Shown: in pieces, positions 55,803 through 64,000 of the stretch
Numbering within the stretch: position 1 is the first letter of the stretch
Layout of the letters: every line of letters begins with the position of its first letter
NCBI GenBank assembly: GCA_026005055.1
Contig: BPKI01000001.1
Coordinates: 2,252,214 to 2,316,213, forward strand
Source: Lysobacterales bacterium
GTDB lineage: Bacteria; Pseudomonadota; Gammaproteobacteria; Xanthomonadales; BPKI01
Length of the DNA: 64,000 bases
Direction of reading: 5' to 3'
Program-made: the position numbers and the translations under genes
The notes under the pieces: generated by a model
The model's database searches: none
What the model saw: only the letters and a program-made list of their open reading frames with translations
Told to the model about the DNA's origin: nothing

Positions 55803-58112
55803 ATGAGAACACTGCTGCGCATCTTGCCCTTCCTGCTCGCCCTGCTCCCCTGGAGGGCCCCGCTCGCCTTCGAAGCCTTTACCGTCGAGGAGATCCGCGT
55901 CGAGGGCAACGAGCGCATCGCCACCGGAACGGTCTTCACGTATCTCCCGATCGAGCGCGGCGACCGGGTGGATCGCCGCCGCATCGCCGAGGCGATCCGA
56001 GCGCTTTATGCCACCGGCTTCTTCGACGACGTTCGGATGAGCCGGGAAGGGGGAATCCTCGTGGTCCAGGTGCGCGAGCGCCCGGCCATCGCCAAGATCA
56101 CCCTGGTCGGCAACAAGGACATCAAGAGCGAAGACCTGCTCAAGGGGCTAAAGGAAATCGGTCTCGCCGAGGGTGAGACCTTCGACCGTCTGGCCCTGGA
56201 CCGGGTGACTCAGGAGCTCACTCGTCAGTACAACAATCGGGGAAAGTACAACGTCGCGGTCAAGCCGCAGGTCAAGACCCTCGATCGGAACCGGGTCGAG
56301 ATCACGATCGACATCAAGGAGGGCAAGGCGGCGCGGATCAAGCACATCAACATCGTCGGCAACCAGGTCTTCAGCGACGAGGAGCTGCGAAAAGTCTTCG
56401 AGCTCAACACCACCAACTGGCTTTCCTGGTATCGCCGCGACGATCAGTACTCGCGCGAAAAACTCTCCGGAGACCTCGAAAACCTCGCCTCGTACTATTT
56501 CGACCGGGGCTATGTGGACTTCAACGTCGAGTCCACCCAAGTCTCGATCAGCCCCGACCGCCGCGAGATGTACATCGTGATCAACGTCCGCGAGGGCGAG
56601 CTCTATCGCTTCGGCCAGATTCGGCTGACCGGTGAGCTCATCTTGCCCGAGGAGGACCTGCGGATGCTCCTCATCCCGAAGGAAGGGGAAGTGTTCTCCC
56701 GCCAGCAGACCGAGAGCACGGCGGAGGCGATGGAGATCGTTCTCGCGAACATCGGTTATGCCTTCGCCGAGGTGACTCCCATTCCGGAGATCGATCGCGA
56801 AGCGCGCAAGGTGGACGTGACCTTCCTCGTCCAGCCCGGCAAACGGGTGTACGTGCGCCGCATCGTCTTCCGCGGGAATCAGCGGACCGACAGCGAGGTT
56901 CTGCGCCGCGAGCTTCGCCAGTACGAAGGCGCTTGGTACTCGCAGGCGGCGGTCGATCGTTCCAAGACCCGTTTGCTGCTCACCGGCTTCTTCAGCAAGG
57001 TGGACATCGAGACGGCTCGGGTTCCGGGCACCGAGGATCAGGTCGATCTCGAGGTGATCGTCGAGGAGCGACAGTCGGGGCAATTCCAGATCGCGGCCGG
57101 CTATTCCCAGTTCGCGGGCGTGATCCTCAGCTTCTCGATCAGCCAGAACAATTTCCTGGGATCCGGCAAGCGGGTCGCGCTCACCGCCCAGACCAACCGC
57201 TACGTCAAACGCCTCGATGCGGTCTACGTGGACCCCTACTTCACCGAGGACGGCGTGAGTCTCGGGCACCGGATCAACTACCGGGAACTGGACGAGTCGC
57301 AGCGCAATCTCGCCGCCTACACCTCGGACATCGCCGAATACCGTTTGCTGCTCGGGGTGCCCTTCACCGAATACGACACGGTGAGCTTCAATCTCGGCAT
57401 CGACAGGCGTTTCATCGAGGCGCAGCGCGGAATCGCCCCCGACCTCATCGTCGATTTCATCGAGCGCATCGGGCGCAAGACCTTCAACGCCTGGCGCGCC
57501 GAAGTGGGCTGGGAGCGCGACAGCCGCAACCGGCGCTTCAACCCCACGCGCGGCGGCTATCAGCGCCTCGCACTCGAAGCGACGCTCCCGGGCTCGACCG
57601 TGGAGTACTACCGCCTGAACTACGAGATCTCTCGCTTCTATCCGCTCACCGACAGCCTGACGTTCTACACCCGATTCGAGCTCGGCTACGGCGATGGCTA
57701 CGGCAAGAGCGACGAACTGCCTTTCTTCGAGAATTTCGTCGCCGGCGGCGTGCGTTCGGTGCGCGGCTTCGAGGACAACACCTTGGGACCGGTCGCCTTC
57801 TCCGACCTAGCCCCCGACATTCCCCAGCCGATCGGTGGGGCCTTCCTGACCACCGCCACGGCCGAGATCATCTTTCCGCCTCCCTTCGGCGCAGCCGCCG
57901 ACGCGGTGCGATTCTCCGCCTTCTTCGACATCGGGAACGTCTTCGCGGACTACGACGCCTGGGATGCCAAGGAGCTTCGCGCCTCCACCGGCCTGTCCCT
58001 GCAGTGGCAGGCGCCAGTCGGACCGATCATCATCAACGTCGCCCGACCGGTCCGCAAGAAGCCCGGCGACCGCACCGAGACCATCCAGTTCGCCTTCGGC
58101 GACTTCTTCTGA
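55803..58112 (+). CDS. bamA: Outer-membrane protein assembly factor BamA
   Basis: The core of the BAM machine that folds beta-barrel proteins into the outer membrane. The 769-residue product has a signal peptide (residues 1-22), five POTRA domains (about 23-420) and a 16-stranded Omp85 barrel, ending with Phe (FAFGDFF) as expected for a barrel C-terminus. The lid-loop motif VRGF appears in GGVRSVRGFEDNTLGP. Confidence 0.98.
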   Translation: MRTLLRILPFLLALLPWRAPLAFEAFTVEEIRVEGNERIATGTVFTYLPIERGDRVDRRRIAEAIRALYATGFFDDVRMSREGGILVVQVRERPAIAKITLVGNKDIKSEDLLKGLKEIGLAEGETFDRLALDRVTQELTRQYNNRGKYNVAVKPQVKTLDRNRVEITIDIKEGKAARIKHINIVGNQVFSDEELRKVFELNTTNWLSWYRRDDQYSREKLSGDLENLASYYFDRGYVDFNVESTQVSISPDRREMYIVINVREGELYRFGQIRLTGELILPEEDLRMLLIPKEGEVFSRQQTESTAEAMEIVLANIGYAFAEVTPIPEIDREARKVDVTFLVQPGKRVYVRRIVFRGNQRTDSEVLRRELRQYEGAWYSQAAVDRSKTRLLLTGFFSKVDIETARVPGTEDQVDLEVIVEERQSGQFQIAAGYSQFAGVILSFSISQNNFLGSGKRVALTAQTNRYVKRLDAVYVDPYFTEDGVSLGHRINYRELDESQRNLAAYTSDIAEYRLLLGVPFTEYDTVSFNLGIDRRFIEAQRGIAPDLIVDFIERIGRKTFNAWRAEVGWERDSRNRRFNPTRGGYQRLALEATLPGSTVEYYRLNYEISRFYPLTDSLTFYTRFELGYGDGYGKSDELPFFENFVAGGVRSVRGFEDNTLGPVAFSDLAPDIPQPIGGAFLTTATAEIIFPPPFGAAADAVRFSAFFDIGNVFADYDAWDAKELRASTGLSLQWQAPVGPIIINVARPVRKKPGDRTETIQFAFGDFF

Positions 58113-58133
58113 TTGGCCGTGCGCAGGGGCGGC

Positions 58134-58664
58134 ATGAAGGGCGGTTGGAACATGCGGTTCCTCCTCGCCGCATTGCTCCTGGTGAGCCCCCTCGCCGCCC
58201 GCGCACAAGAGCCCCCCCTCCGGATCGGTTACGTGGACATGCAGCGCCTTCTCGAGGAAGCACCTCAGTCCAGGGCCGCGCGCTCTCGCCTCGAGGCCGA
58301 GTTCGCCGAGCGCGATCGGCTCTTGCAGGCCGAACAGGCGCGGCTGGCCGAACTGAGCGAGCGTGAGCGCCGGGAGGGTCCGCTGCTCCCTGCCGAGGAA
58401 GCGGAAAGGCTGCGCCGCGAAATCTCCGCGCTCGAACGCAGCCTGCGGCGCAGCCGTGAGCAGCTCCAGGCCGAGCTGATCGAGCGCGCCGACGCCGAGT
58501 ACCAACGCTATTTCCGCGAGATCACCGAAGCGGTGATCGCCTTCGCGCGCGAGGAAGGTTACGACCTGGTGCTGCCGGGTCCAGCGGTGTACGCCGGCCC
58601 GCGCGTCGACCTCACCGACCGGATCCTGATGCGCCTCAGGCGCGAGGGCGTACCGAACCCATGA
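58134..58664 (+). CDS. skp: Periplasmic chaperone Skp/OmpH
   Basis: A 176-residue Skp-family protein that keeps unfolded outer-membrane proteins soluble. A signal peptide (MRFLLAALLLVSPLAARA) precedes RIGYVDMQRLLEEAPQSR and a long charged coiled coil (about 50-130). The ATG at 58134 has AGGGG upstream; the internal ATG at 58152 is an alternative that also leaves a complete signal. It lies between bamA and lpxD, the usual position. Confidence 0.92.
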   Translation: MKGGWNMRFLLAALLLVSPLAARAQEPPLRIGYVDMQRLLEEAPQSRAARSRLEAEFAERDRLLQAEQARLAELSERERREGPLLPAEEAERLRREISALERSLRRSREQLQAELIERADAEYQRYFREITEAVIAFAREEGYDLVLPGPAVYAGPRVDLTDRILMRLRREGVPNP

Positions 58665-59674
58665 GACTCGCCGAGATCGCCCATCGTTTCGGCCTCGTCC
58701 TCCATGGCGACGGCGAGCGTGAGATCCAAGGCGTCGCCTCGCTCGCCGCCGCCGAGGCCGGGCATCTTTCCTTCCTCGCCAACCCGGGATACCGCCGTCA
58801 TCTTCCCAACACCCGGGCGGGGGCGGTCGTCCTCGCCCCGGAAGACCTTCCCCTCTGTCCCACCGCCGCTCTGGTCTCGCCCAATCCCTACGCCGACTTC
58901 GCCCGGATCGCTGCGCTCTTCGCCGCGCCCGTCGAGGCCCCGCCGGGGATCCATCCGAGCGCCGTGATCGAGAGGGGCGCATTCATCGCCGCCGACGCTC
59001 ACATCGGACCGCTGTGCCACGTCAGCGCCTCCGCCCACATCGGCCCGCGCAGCATCCTGGGGCCGGGCTGCACGATCGGGCCTCATTGCATCATCGGAGC
59101 CGATTGCCGTCTGGTGGCTCGGGTGAGCCTGGTGGAGCGAGTTCGGCTCGGCGATCGCGTGCTGATCCATCCCGGGGCAGTGATCGGCGCGGATGGCTTC
59201 GGGCTCGCCATGGACCGGGGGCGATGGCTCAAGGTGCCGCAGCTCGCCGGCGTGCGCATCGGCGATGACTGCGAAATCGGGGCGAACACGACCATCGACC
59301 GGGGAGCCCTCGAGGATACGGTGCTCGAGGAGGACGTCCGGCTCGACAATCAGATTCAAATCGGTCACGGCGTGCGGATCGGCGCGCACACGGCGATGGC
59401 CGGCTGTGCCGCAGTGGCCGGCTCGGCCAAGATCGGCCGCTACTGCTTGATCGGCGGCGGCGTCGGCATCGTCGGCCACATCGAGATCTGCGACCGGGTG
59501 ACGATCACGGCGAGAAGCCTCGTCACCCATTCCATTCGAGAGCCCGGCGAGTATTCTTCCGGGGTTCCGCTGCAGGAGAACCGCCTGTGGCGGCGCAATG
59601 CCGCGCGTTTCGCTCAGCTCGATCGGCTCGCCCGCCGGTTGCTCGCGCTTCTCAAGGAGAGAAACGATGAATGA
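58661..59674 (+). CDS. lpxD: UDP-3-O-(3-hydroxyacyl)glucosamine N-acyltransferase
   Basis: Third enzyme of lipid A synthesis. The 337-residue product has an N-terminal uridine-binding domain (LAEIAHRFGLVLHGDG, FLANPGYRRHLPNTRAGAVV) and a left-handed beta-helix of hexapeptide repeats, with the catalytic His in NQIQIGHGVRIG. The ATG overlaps the skp stop as ATGA. Confidence 0.97.
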   Translation: MRLAEIAHRFGLVLHGDGEREIQGVASLAAAEAGHLSFLANPGYRRHLPNTRAGAVVLAPEDLPLCPTAALVSPNPYADFARIAALFAAPVEAPPGIHPSAVIERGAFIAADAHIGPLCHVSASAHIGPRSILGPGCTIGPHCIIGADCRLVARVSLVERVRLGDRVLIHPGAVIGADGFGLAMDRGRWLKVPQLAGVRIGDDCEIGANTTIDRGALEDTVLEEDVRLDNQIQIGHGVRIGAHTAMAGCAAVAGSAKIGRYCLIGGGVGIVGHIEICDRVTITARSLVTHSIREPGEYSSGVPLQENRLWRRNAARFAQLDRLARRLLALLKERNDE

Positions 59675-60128
59675 GTCCGTCGCCCTCCCCCTCGGGGTGA
59701 GCGCCATCGAGGCGCTCCTGCCGCATCGCTACCCCTTTCTGCTGGTGGACCGGGTGGTGGCGATCGAAGCAGGCAGGCTGATCCGCGCCGAGAAGTGCGT
59801 CAGCTTCAACGAACCCTTTTTCCAAGGCCATTTCCCCGGACATCCGGTGATGCCGGGGGTGCTCGTGGTGGAGGCCATGGCCCAGGCCGGCGGTCTCCTC
59901 AGCCAGCTCTCCTTGCCGCCGGAGCAGGCTCGGGCGCGTCGGCGCTTCTACTTGGTGCGTATCGACAAGGCACGCTTCTCGCGGATGGTCGTACCGGGTG
60001 ATCGTCTCGAGCTCGAAGTGATGCTCAAGCGCAACATCCGGCGCATGGCGCTTTATGCAGGGACCGCACGGGTAGACGGGCAGGAAGTCGCCTGCGCCGA
60101 ACTGCTTTGTGCCGAGGGGGGAGGATGA
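59667..60128 (+). CDS. fabZ: 3-hydroxyacyl-ACP dehydratase FabZ
   Basis: A hot-dog-fold dehydratase of fatty acid elongation. The 153-residue product has [13 protein letters not shown], and the active-site His and Glu in [20 protein letters not shown]. The ATG at 59667 overlaps lpxD by 8 bp and has an AAGGAGAG Shine-Dalgarno. Its place between lpxD and lpxA reflects competition for the shared 3-hydroxyacyl-ACP substrate. Confidence 0.97.
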   Translation: MNESVALPLGVSAIEALLPHRYPFLLVDRVVAIEAGRLIRAEKCVSFNEPFFQGHFPGHPVMPGVLVVEAMAQAGGLLSQLSLPPEQARARRRFYLVRIDKARFSRMVVPGDRLELEVMLKRNIRRMALYAGTARVDGQEVACAELLCAEGGG

Positions 60129-60901
60129 GCGACATCCATCCCACCGCCATCATCGACCCCCGCGCACGCCTCGGTGCCGATGTGCGCATCGGCCCCTATG
60201 CGGTGATCGGGCCGGACGTGGAGATCGGCCCGCAATGCGAGATCGGCCCGCACGTGGTCATCCACGGCCCGACGCGCATCGGCGCCGGCACCCGCATCCA
60301 CGGACCGGCGGCGATCGGAGGTGATGCCCAGGACATGAAATACCGAGGCGAGCGTGCTCTCCTCGAGATCGGCGAGCGCAACACGATCCGCGAGTTCGTC
60401 ACCATCAACCGCGGCACCGCCGGCGGAGGCGGCATCACCCGCATCGGGAACGACAACTGGATCCAGGCCTACGCCCACATCGCCCACGATTGCCAGGTCG
60501 GGGATCACTGTATCCTCTCCAACAACGCCACCCTCGCCGGTCACGTGGTGCTCGAGGACTGGGTGATCCTCTCCGGCTTCGCCGGCGTGCACCAGTTCTG
60601 TCGGGTCGGCGCCCACGCTTTCATCGGCATGGGCTGTCTCGTCAACGCCGATGTTCCCCCCTTCGTCCTGGTCGCCGACGACTACGGACGCCCGCGCGGG
60701 ATCAACGGCGAGGGCCTGAGGCGCCGCGGCTTCTCGGCCGAGCGCATCGCTTCGATCAAGCGCGCCTTTCGCACCCTCTACCTGCGCGAGGGGTCGCATC
60801 AGGAGGCGCTGGCCGAGCTCGAGGCGCTCGCCGCAGAAAGCCCCGACGCAGCCCAGATGCTGGCCTTCGTGCGCTCGAGCTCGCGCGGCATCCTGCGCTG
60901 A
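60125..60901 (+). CDS. lpxA: UDP-N-acetylglucosamine O-acyltransferase
   Basis: First enzyme of lipid A synthesis. The 258-residue product is a left-handed beta-helix with hexapeptide repeats ([20 protein letters not shown]), the catalytic His in [13 protein letters not shown] and the ruler region [16 protein letters not shown]-terminal helical domain follows. The ATG overlaps the fabZ stop. Confidence 0.97.
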   Translation: MSDIHPTAIIDPRARLGADVRIGPYAVIGPDVEIGPQCEIGPHVVIHGPTRIGAGTRIHGPAAIGGDAQDMKYRGERALLEIGERNTIREFVTINRGTAGGGGITRIGNDNWIQAYAHIAHDCQVGDHCILSNNATLAGHVVLEDWVILSGFAGVHQFCRVGAHAFIGMGCLVNADVPPFVLVADDYGRPRGINGEGLRRRGFSAERIASIKRAFRTLYLREGSHQEALAELEALAAESPDAAQMLAFVRSSSRGILR

Positions 60902-60909
60902 GGGCGGGC

Positions 60910-62073
60910 ATGGCCGCCGCGGGGCAGCCCTTGCGCATCGCTTTGGTCGCCGGCGAAGCCTCCGGCGACCGGCTGGGCGCAGGCTTGATCCGTGCCCTGC
61001 ATCGCCTGGCGCCGACGGCGGAATTCGCGGGTGTGGGCGGGCCTGCGATGCGAGAGGCCGGCTGCGAGATTTGGTGGGCGGCCGAGGAGCTGTCGGTGAT
61101 GGGGCTCATCGAGGTTCTGGCCGAGCTGCCGCGCCTGCTCTCGCTGCGCCGGCGCCTCCGCGAGCGAATCCTCGCGTGGCGCCCGCGGGTCTTCATCGGC
61201 ATCGATGCCCCCGATTTCAACCTCGGCCTCGAACGGCGGCTTCGCCGCCAGGGCATTCGTACCGTTCACTACGTGAGCCCCTCGGTATGGGCCTGGCGCC
61301 GGGGCCGGGTGCGAAGCATCGGCCAAGCGGCCGAGCTCGTGCTTTGCTTATTCCCCATGGAGCCACCGCTCTACGCCGAGGTGGGGGTTCCCGCCCGCTT
61401 CGTCGGCCATCCCCTTGCGCGCCAGTTGCCGATCGTGCCGGATCGAGCGGCCGCGCGAGCAGCCTTGGATCTTTCCCTCGAAGGCACGGTCCTCGCCGTT
61501 CTACCCGGTTCGCGCCGCGGCGAAGTCGAGCGACTACTCCCGGTCTTTCTCGCGGCGCTCTCTCGACTCGCCGTGCGCGGCCTGGACTTCACCGCCCTCC
61601 TCCCGCTCGCCAGCGAAGCAGCCTCCGCCTGGGTGGAGCCACTCGTTCGGAAGAGCGAGCTCAGCCCTCGCCTGCGCCTGCTCCAGGGCCGATCCATTCA
61701 GGCGATGACCGCCGCCGATGCCTGCCTGCTCGCCTCGGGCACCGCTGCCCTCGAGGCCATGCTCTGCAAGCGGCCGATGGTGGTCGCCTACCGGCTCCAT
61801 CCGCTGAGCTACGCGCTCGTGCGCGCGCTCAAGCTGCTCAAGACGCCTTGGGTGAGCCTGCCCAACATCCTCGCCGGCGAGGCCTTGGTGCCCGAGCTGC
61901 TGCAGGGGGCCTGCACCCCCGAGGCCCTCGCCAGCGCCCTCGCCGAGTCCTTGCAGCCCAACCGCCGCGAGCGCTTGGACGAGCGCTTCCGAGCCTTGCA
62001 CGCGGCGCTGCGCGGCGAGGGGGAGGAGGGGGCGGCCTCGGCGATCCTGGAGCTCGCGCAATGGCCGAGTTGA
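60910..62073 (+). CDS. lpxB: Lipid-A-disaccharide synthase
   Basis: A GT19 glycosyltransferase that joins UDP-diacylglucosamine and lipid X. The 387-residue product has [49 protein letters not shown] and the C-terminal [20 protein letters not shown]. It starts 8 bp after lpxA and overlaps rnhB by 13 bp. Confidence 0.97.
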   Translation: MAAAGQPLRIALVAGEASGDRLGAGLIRALHRLAPTAEFAGVGGPAMREAGCEIWWAAEELSVMGLIEVLAELPRLLSLRRRLRERILAWRPRVFIGIDAPDFNLGLERRLRRQGIRTVHYVSPSVWAWRRGRVRSIGQAAELVLCLFPMEPPLYAEVGVPARFVGHPLARQLPIVPDRAAARAALDLSLEGTVLAVLPGSRRGEVERLLPVFLAALSRLAVRGLDFTALLPLASEAASAWVEPLVRKSELSPRLRLLQGRSIQAMTAADACLLASGTAALEAMLCKRPMVVAYRLHPLSYALVRALKLLKTPWVSLPNILAGEALVPELLQGACTPEALASALAESLQPNRRERLDERFRALHAALRGEGEEGAASAILELAQWPS

Positions 62074-62660
62074 TCGCCGGCGTCGACGAGGCGGGCCGAG
62101 GCCCGCTCGCCGGCCCAGTAGTGGCGGCGGCGGTGATCCTCGATCCTGAGCGACTGATCCCAGGGCTTGGCGACAGCAAGACCATCCCGCCCCGCCGACG
62201 CCTCGCCTTGGCCGAACGCATCCGCGAGCGCGCGCTCGCTTTTGCCGTCGCGGTCGTGAGCGCCGCCGAGATCGATCGCCTCGGCATCCTCGCCGCCACC
62301 TTCGAGGCGATGGGGCAGGCGATCGCGGCACTCAGACCCTCGCCCGCGCTCGCAATGATCGACGGGCCCCTGTTGCCGCCTGCGCTTCCGTGCCGGGCGA
62401 AGGCGCTGGTCCGCGGGGATGCGACCGACCCGGCGATCGGCGCCGCCTCGATCCTGGCCAAGGTCGAGCGCGACCGGATCATGCTCGAACTCGACCGGCG
62501 CTATCCCGTTTACGGCTTCGCTGTGCACAAAGGCTACCCCACCGCCATGCATCGGCAACGGCTGCGCCTGCACGGCCCATGTCCCGAACACCGTCTGAGC
62601 TTCGCGCCGGTACGAGCCGCGATCGCCGGTCGCTCCGCTTCGCCGGAGAGGGGCCCATGA
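62061..62660 (+). CDS. rnhB: Ribonuclease HII
   Basis: Cleaves RNA in RNA-DNA hybrids and single embedded ribonucleotides. The 199-residue product has catalytic Asp-Glu in [30 protein letters not shown], and the later acidic residues in [20 protein letters not shown]. Start overlaps lpxB; its TGA overlaps the dnaE ATG. Confidence 0.97.
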   Translation: MAELIAGVDEAGRGPLAGPVVAAAVILDPERLIPGLGDSKTIPPRRRLALAERIRERALAFAVAVVSAAEIDRLGILAATFEAMGQAIAALRPSPALAMIDGPLLPPALPCRAKALVRGDATDPAIGAASILAKVERDRIMLELDRRYPVYGFAVHKGYPTAMHRQRLRLHGPCPEHRLSFAPVRAAIAGRSASPERGP

Positions 62661-64000
62661 GCCGGCCCTTCGCGCATCTTCGCCTGCACAGCGAGTACTC
62701 GCTGCTCGACGGCACCTTGCGCCTGGAACGGCTGATCGCCGCGGCGCGAGAACGAGCGCTGCCGGCGCTCGCCCTCACCGACACGATGAACCTTTTCGCC
62801 GCGATCAAGTTCTATCGCGCCGCCGAGGCCGCAGGCATCAAGCCGATCCTCGGCGCCGACCTCTGGGTCGAAGGCGAAGGCGAAGAGGAGCCCTGGCGGA
62901 TGACTGCCCTCTGCCTGGACGTGCAGGGCTTTCGCGATCTCTCCCTTCTGCTCTCCGACGCCTACCGTAAGCAGGAGGCGCGGAACCCCGCCCGGATCCG
63001 AGCCGACTGGCTCGAGGAGCTCGGCCGACGGCTGGTCCTGCTCCTCGGCGAAGACAGCCGAGTGGGCCGACTTCTCCTGCGCGGACGCCCCGAGCTCGCG
63101 CAGGAAGCCCTCGCCGACCTCGCCCGCCTCCATCCGGACCGAATCTACCTCGCCATCGCCCGCACCGGCGACGCCCTGGCTTCCGCCTTCGAGCCTGGGG
63201 CGCTCGCCCTCGCCCGGCGCTTGGGTATCCCGCCGGTCGCGCACAACGAAGTGCGATTCCTCGATCGCAGCGACCACGAGGCGCACGAGGTTCGGGTGGC
63301 GATCGCCCGCGGGGAGCTCCTCGCCCAACGCCGCGATCGCCCCGCCGCCACCCCCGAACAGTTCCTGAAGAGCGGCGAGGAGATGCATGCGCTGTTCTCG
63401 GACTTGCCGGAAGCCATCGAGAACGCGCTCGAGATCGCGGTACGCTGCACCACCGAGCTTCGCTTGGGCCAATACGCCCTGCCCGCCTTTCCCACGCCGC
63501 AAGGTCGAAGCGAAGCCGAACTCTTGAGAGCGCAAGCCGAGGAGGGGCTCGCGGCACGGCTCTCGGCGGAAGGCTTCCAACCCGCCGCCTCTCCCGACGA
63601 CTATCGGCAGAGGCTCGAAGAGGAGCTTGCCGTCATCGAGCGCATGGGCTTCTCGGGGTATTTCCTCATCGTCGCCGATTTCATCGGCTGGGCGCGCCAG
63701 CAACGGATCCCCGTCGGTCCGGGGCGCGGCTCGGGGGCGGGCTCGCTGGTCGCCTGGGCGCTCGGCATCACCGATCTCGACCCGCTGCGCTTCGACCTCC
63801 TCTTCGAGCGCTTCCTCAACCCCGAGCGGATCTCGATGCCGGATTTCGATATCGACTTCTGCATGGAACGGCGCGACGAGGTGATCGAGTACGTCGCCCA
63901 ACGCTACGGACGCGATCGGGTCTGCCAGATCATCACCTTCGGCTCGATGGCGGCGAAGGCGGCGGTGCGCGACGTCGGTCGGGTGCTCGGGCTCAGCTAC
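62657..64000 (+). CDS. dnaE: DNA polymerase III subunit alpha (partial, 3' end outside window)
   Basis: The replicative polymerase catalytic subunit. The first 448 codons are present: the N-terminal PHP domain ([44 protein letters not shown]), then the start of the polymerase core, with [20 protein letters not shown] and the two catalytic Asp in [17 protein letters not shown]. The ATG overlaps the rnhB stop as ATGA. The rest lies beyond the window. Confidence 0.97.
   Translation, partial: MSRPFAHLRLHSEYSLLDGTLRLERLIAAARERALPALALTDTMNLFAAIKFYRAAEAAGIKPILGADLWVEGEGEEEPWRMTALCLDVQGFRDLSLLLSDAYRKQEARNPARIRADWLEELGRRLVLLLGEDSRVGRLLLRGRPELAQEALADLARLHPDRIYLAIARTGDALASAFEPGALALARRLGIPPVAHNEVRFLDRSDHEAHEVRVAIARGELLAQRRDRPAATPEQFLKSGEEMHALFSDLPEAIENALEIAVRCTTELRLGQYALPAFPTPQGRSEAELLRAQAEEGLAARLSAEGFQPAASPDDYRQRLEEELAVIERMGFSGYFLIVADFIGWARQQRIPVGPGRGSGAGSLVAWALGITDLDPLRFDLLFERFLNPERISMPDFDIDFCMERRDEVIEYVAQRYGRDRVCQIITFGSMAAKAAVRDVGRVLGLSY

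Overview
The window is a dense, high-G+C chromosomal segment of a Gram-negative proteobacterium, most likely a gammaproteobacterium. The evidence is the set of conserved gene neighbourhoods: tRNA-Tyr/Gly/Thr-tufB-tRNA-Trp-secE-nusG-rplK; lolB-ispE-tRNA-Gln-prs-rplY-pth-ychF divergent from hemA-prfA; leuS-lptE-holA-nadD; map-glnD divergent from rpsB-tsf-pyrH-frr-uppS-cdsA-dxr-rseP-bamA-skp-lpxD-fabZ-lpxA-lpxB-rnhB-dnaE. Outer-membrane assembly genes (lolB, lptE, bamA, lpxABD) confirm a diderm. I cannot name the genus.

Layout. 1-3.2 kb (minus): the tufB operon with four tRNAs and a clear promoter. 3.2-3.75 kb: remnant of an ISL3-family transposase, which forms the present 3' end of a bacterial voltage-gated sodium channel gene. 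3.75-11.3 kb (minus): nav, ychF, pth, rplY, prs, tRNA-Gln, ispE, lolB and a TPR lipoprotein. 11.4-14.6 kb (plus): hemA, prfA, a PPK2 polyphosphate kinase. 14.6-17.6 kb: acylphosphatase, TlpA-like thioredoxin and YihY (minus), divergent from wrbA and a DUF2069 membrane protein. 17.6-25.4 kb: Tat-exported PhoX-type phosphatase, a glycosyltransferase-9 and the leuS-lptE-holA-nadD operon. 25.5-29.4 kb: EmrE-type SMR transporter, secreted amidohydrolase, an unknown coiled-coil protein, prmC and a stand-alone PycTM-like membrane protein. 29.5-32.1 kb: a REC-REC-PAS-GGDEF-EAL regulator.

32.1-38.2 kb is an oxidative-stress island: ahpC-ahpD divergent from oxyR (with an OxyR-type operator and a terminator between ahpC and ahpD), a lipoprotein coupled to oxyR, then rubrerythrin, a CCG-domain Fe-S protein, a DUF3501 protein and MsrA. 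38.2-44.8 kb: a 7TM-DISM GGDEF protein, a DUF2007 protein, glnS, a cytidine/guanine-deaminase-like enzyme and a lone hutU. 44.8-64 kb: glnD and map (minus), then the long rpsB-to-dnaE cluster (plus), whose last gene runs off the window.

The genome is tightly packed. Many consecutive same-strand genes overlap by ATGA or GTGA, implying translational coupling. The most unusual items are the sodium channel with a transposon-derived tail, the orphan PycTM-like protein facing a c-di-GMP regulator, the rubrerythrin/Fe-S/DUF3501 cassette beside OxyR-AhpCD, a mosaic tuf gene, and an ispE stop codon supplied by the D-loop of tRNA-Gln. There is no CRISPR array, rRNA, prophage or complete mobile element.
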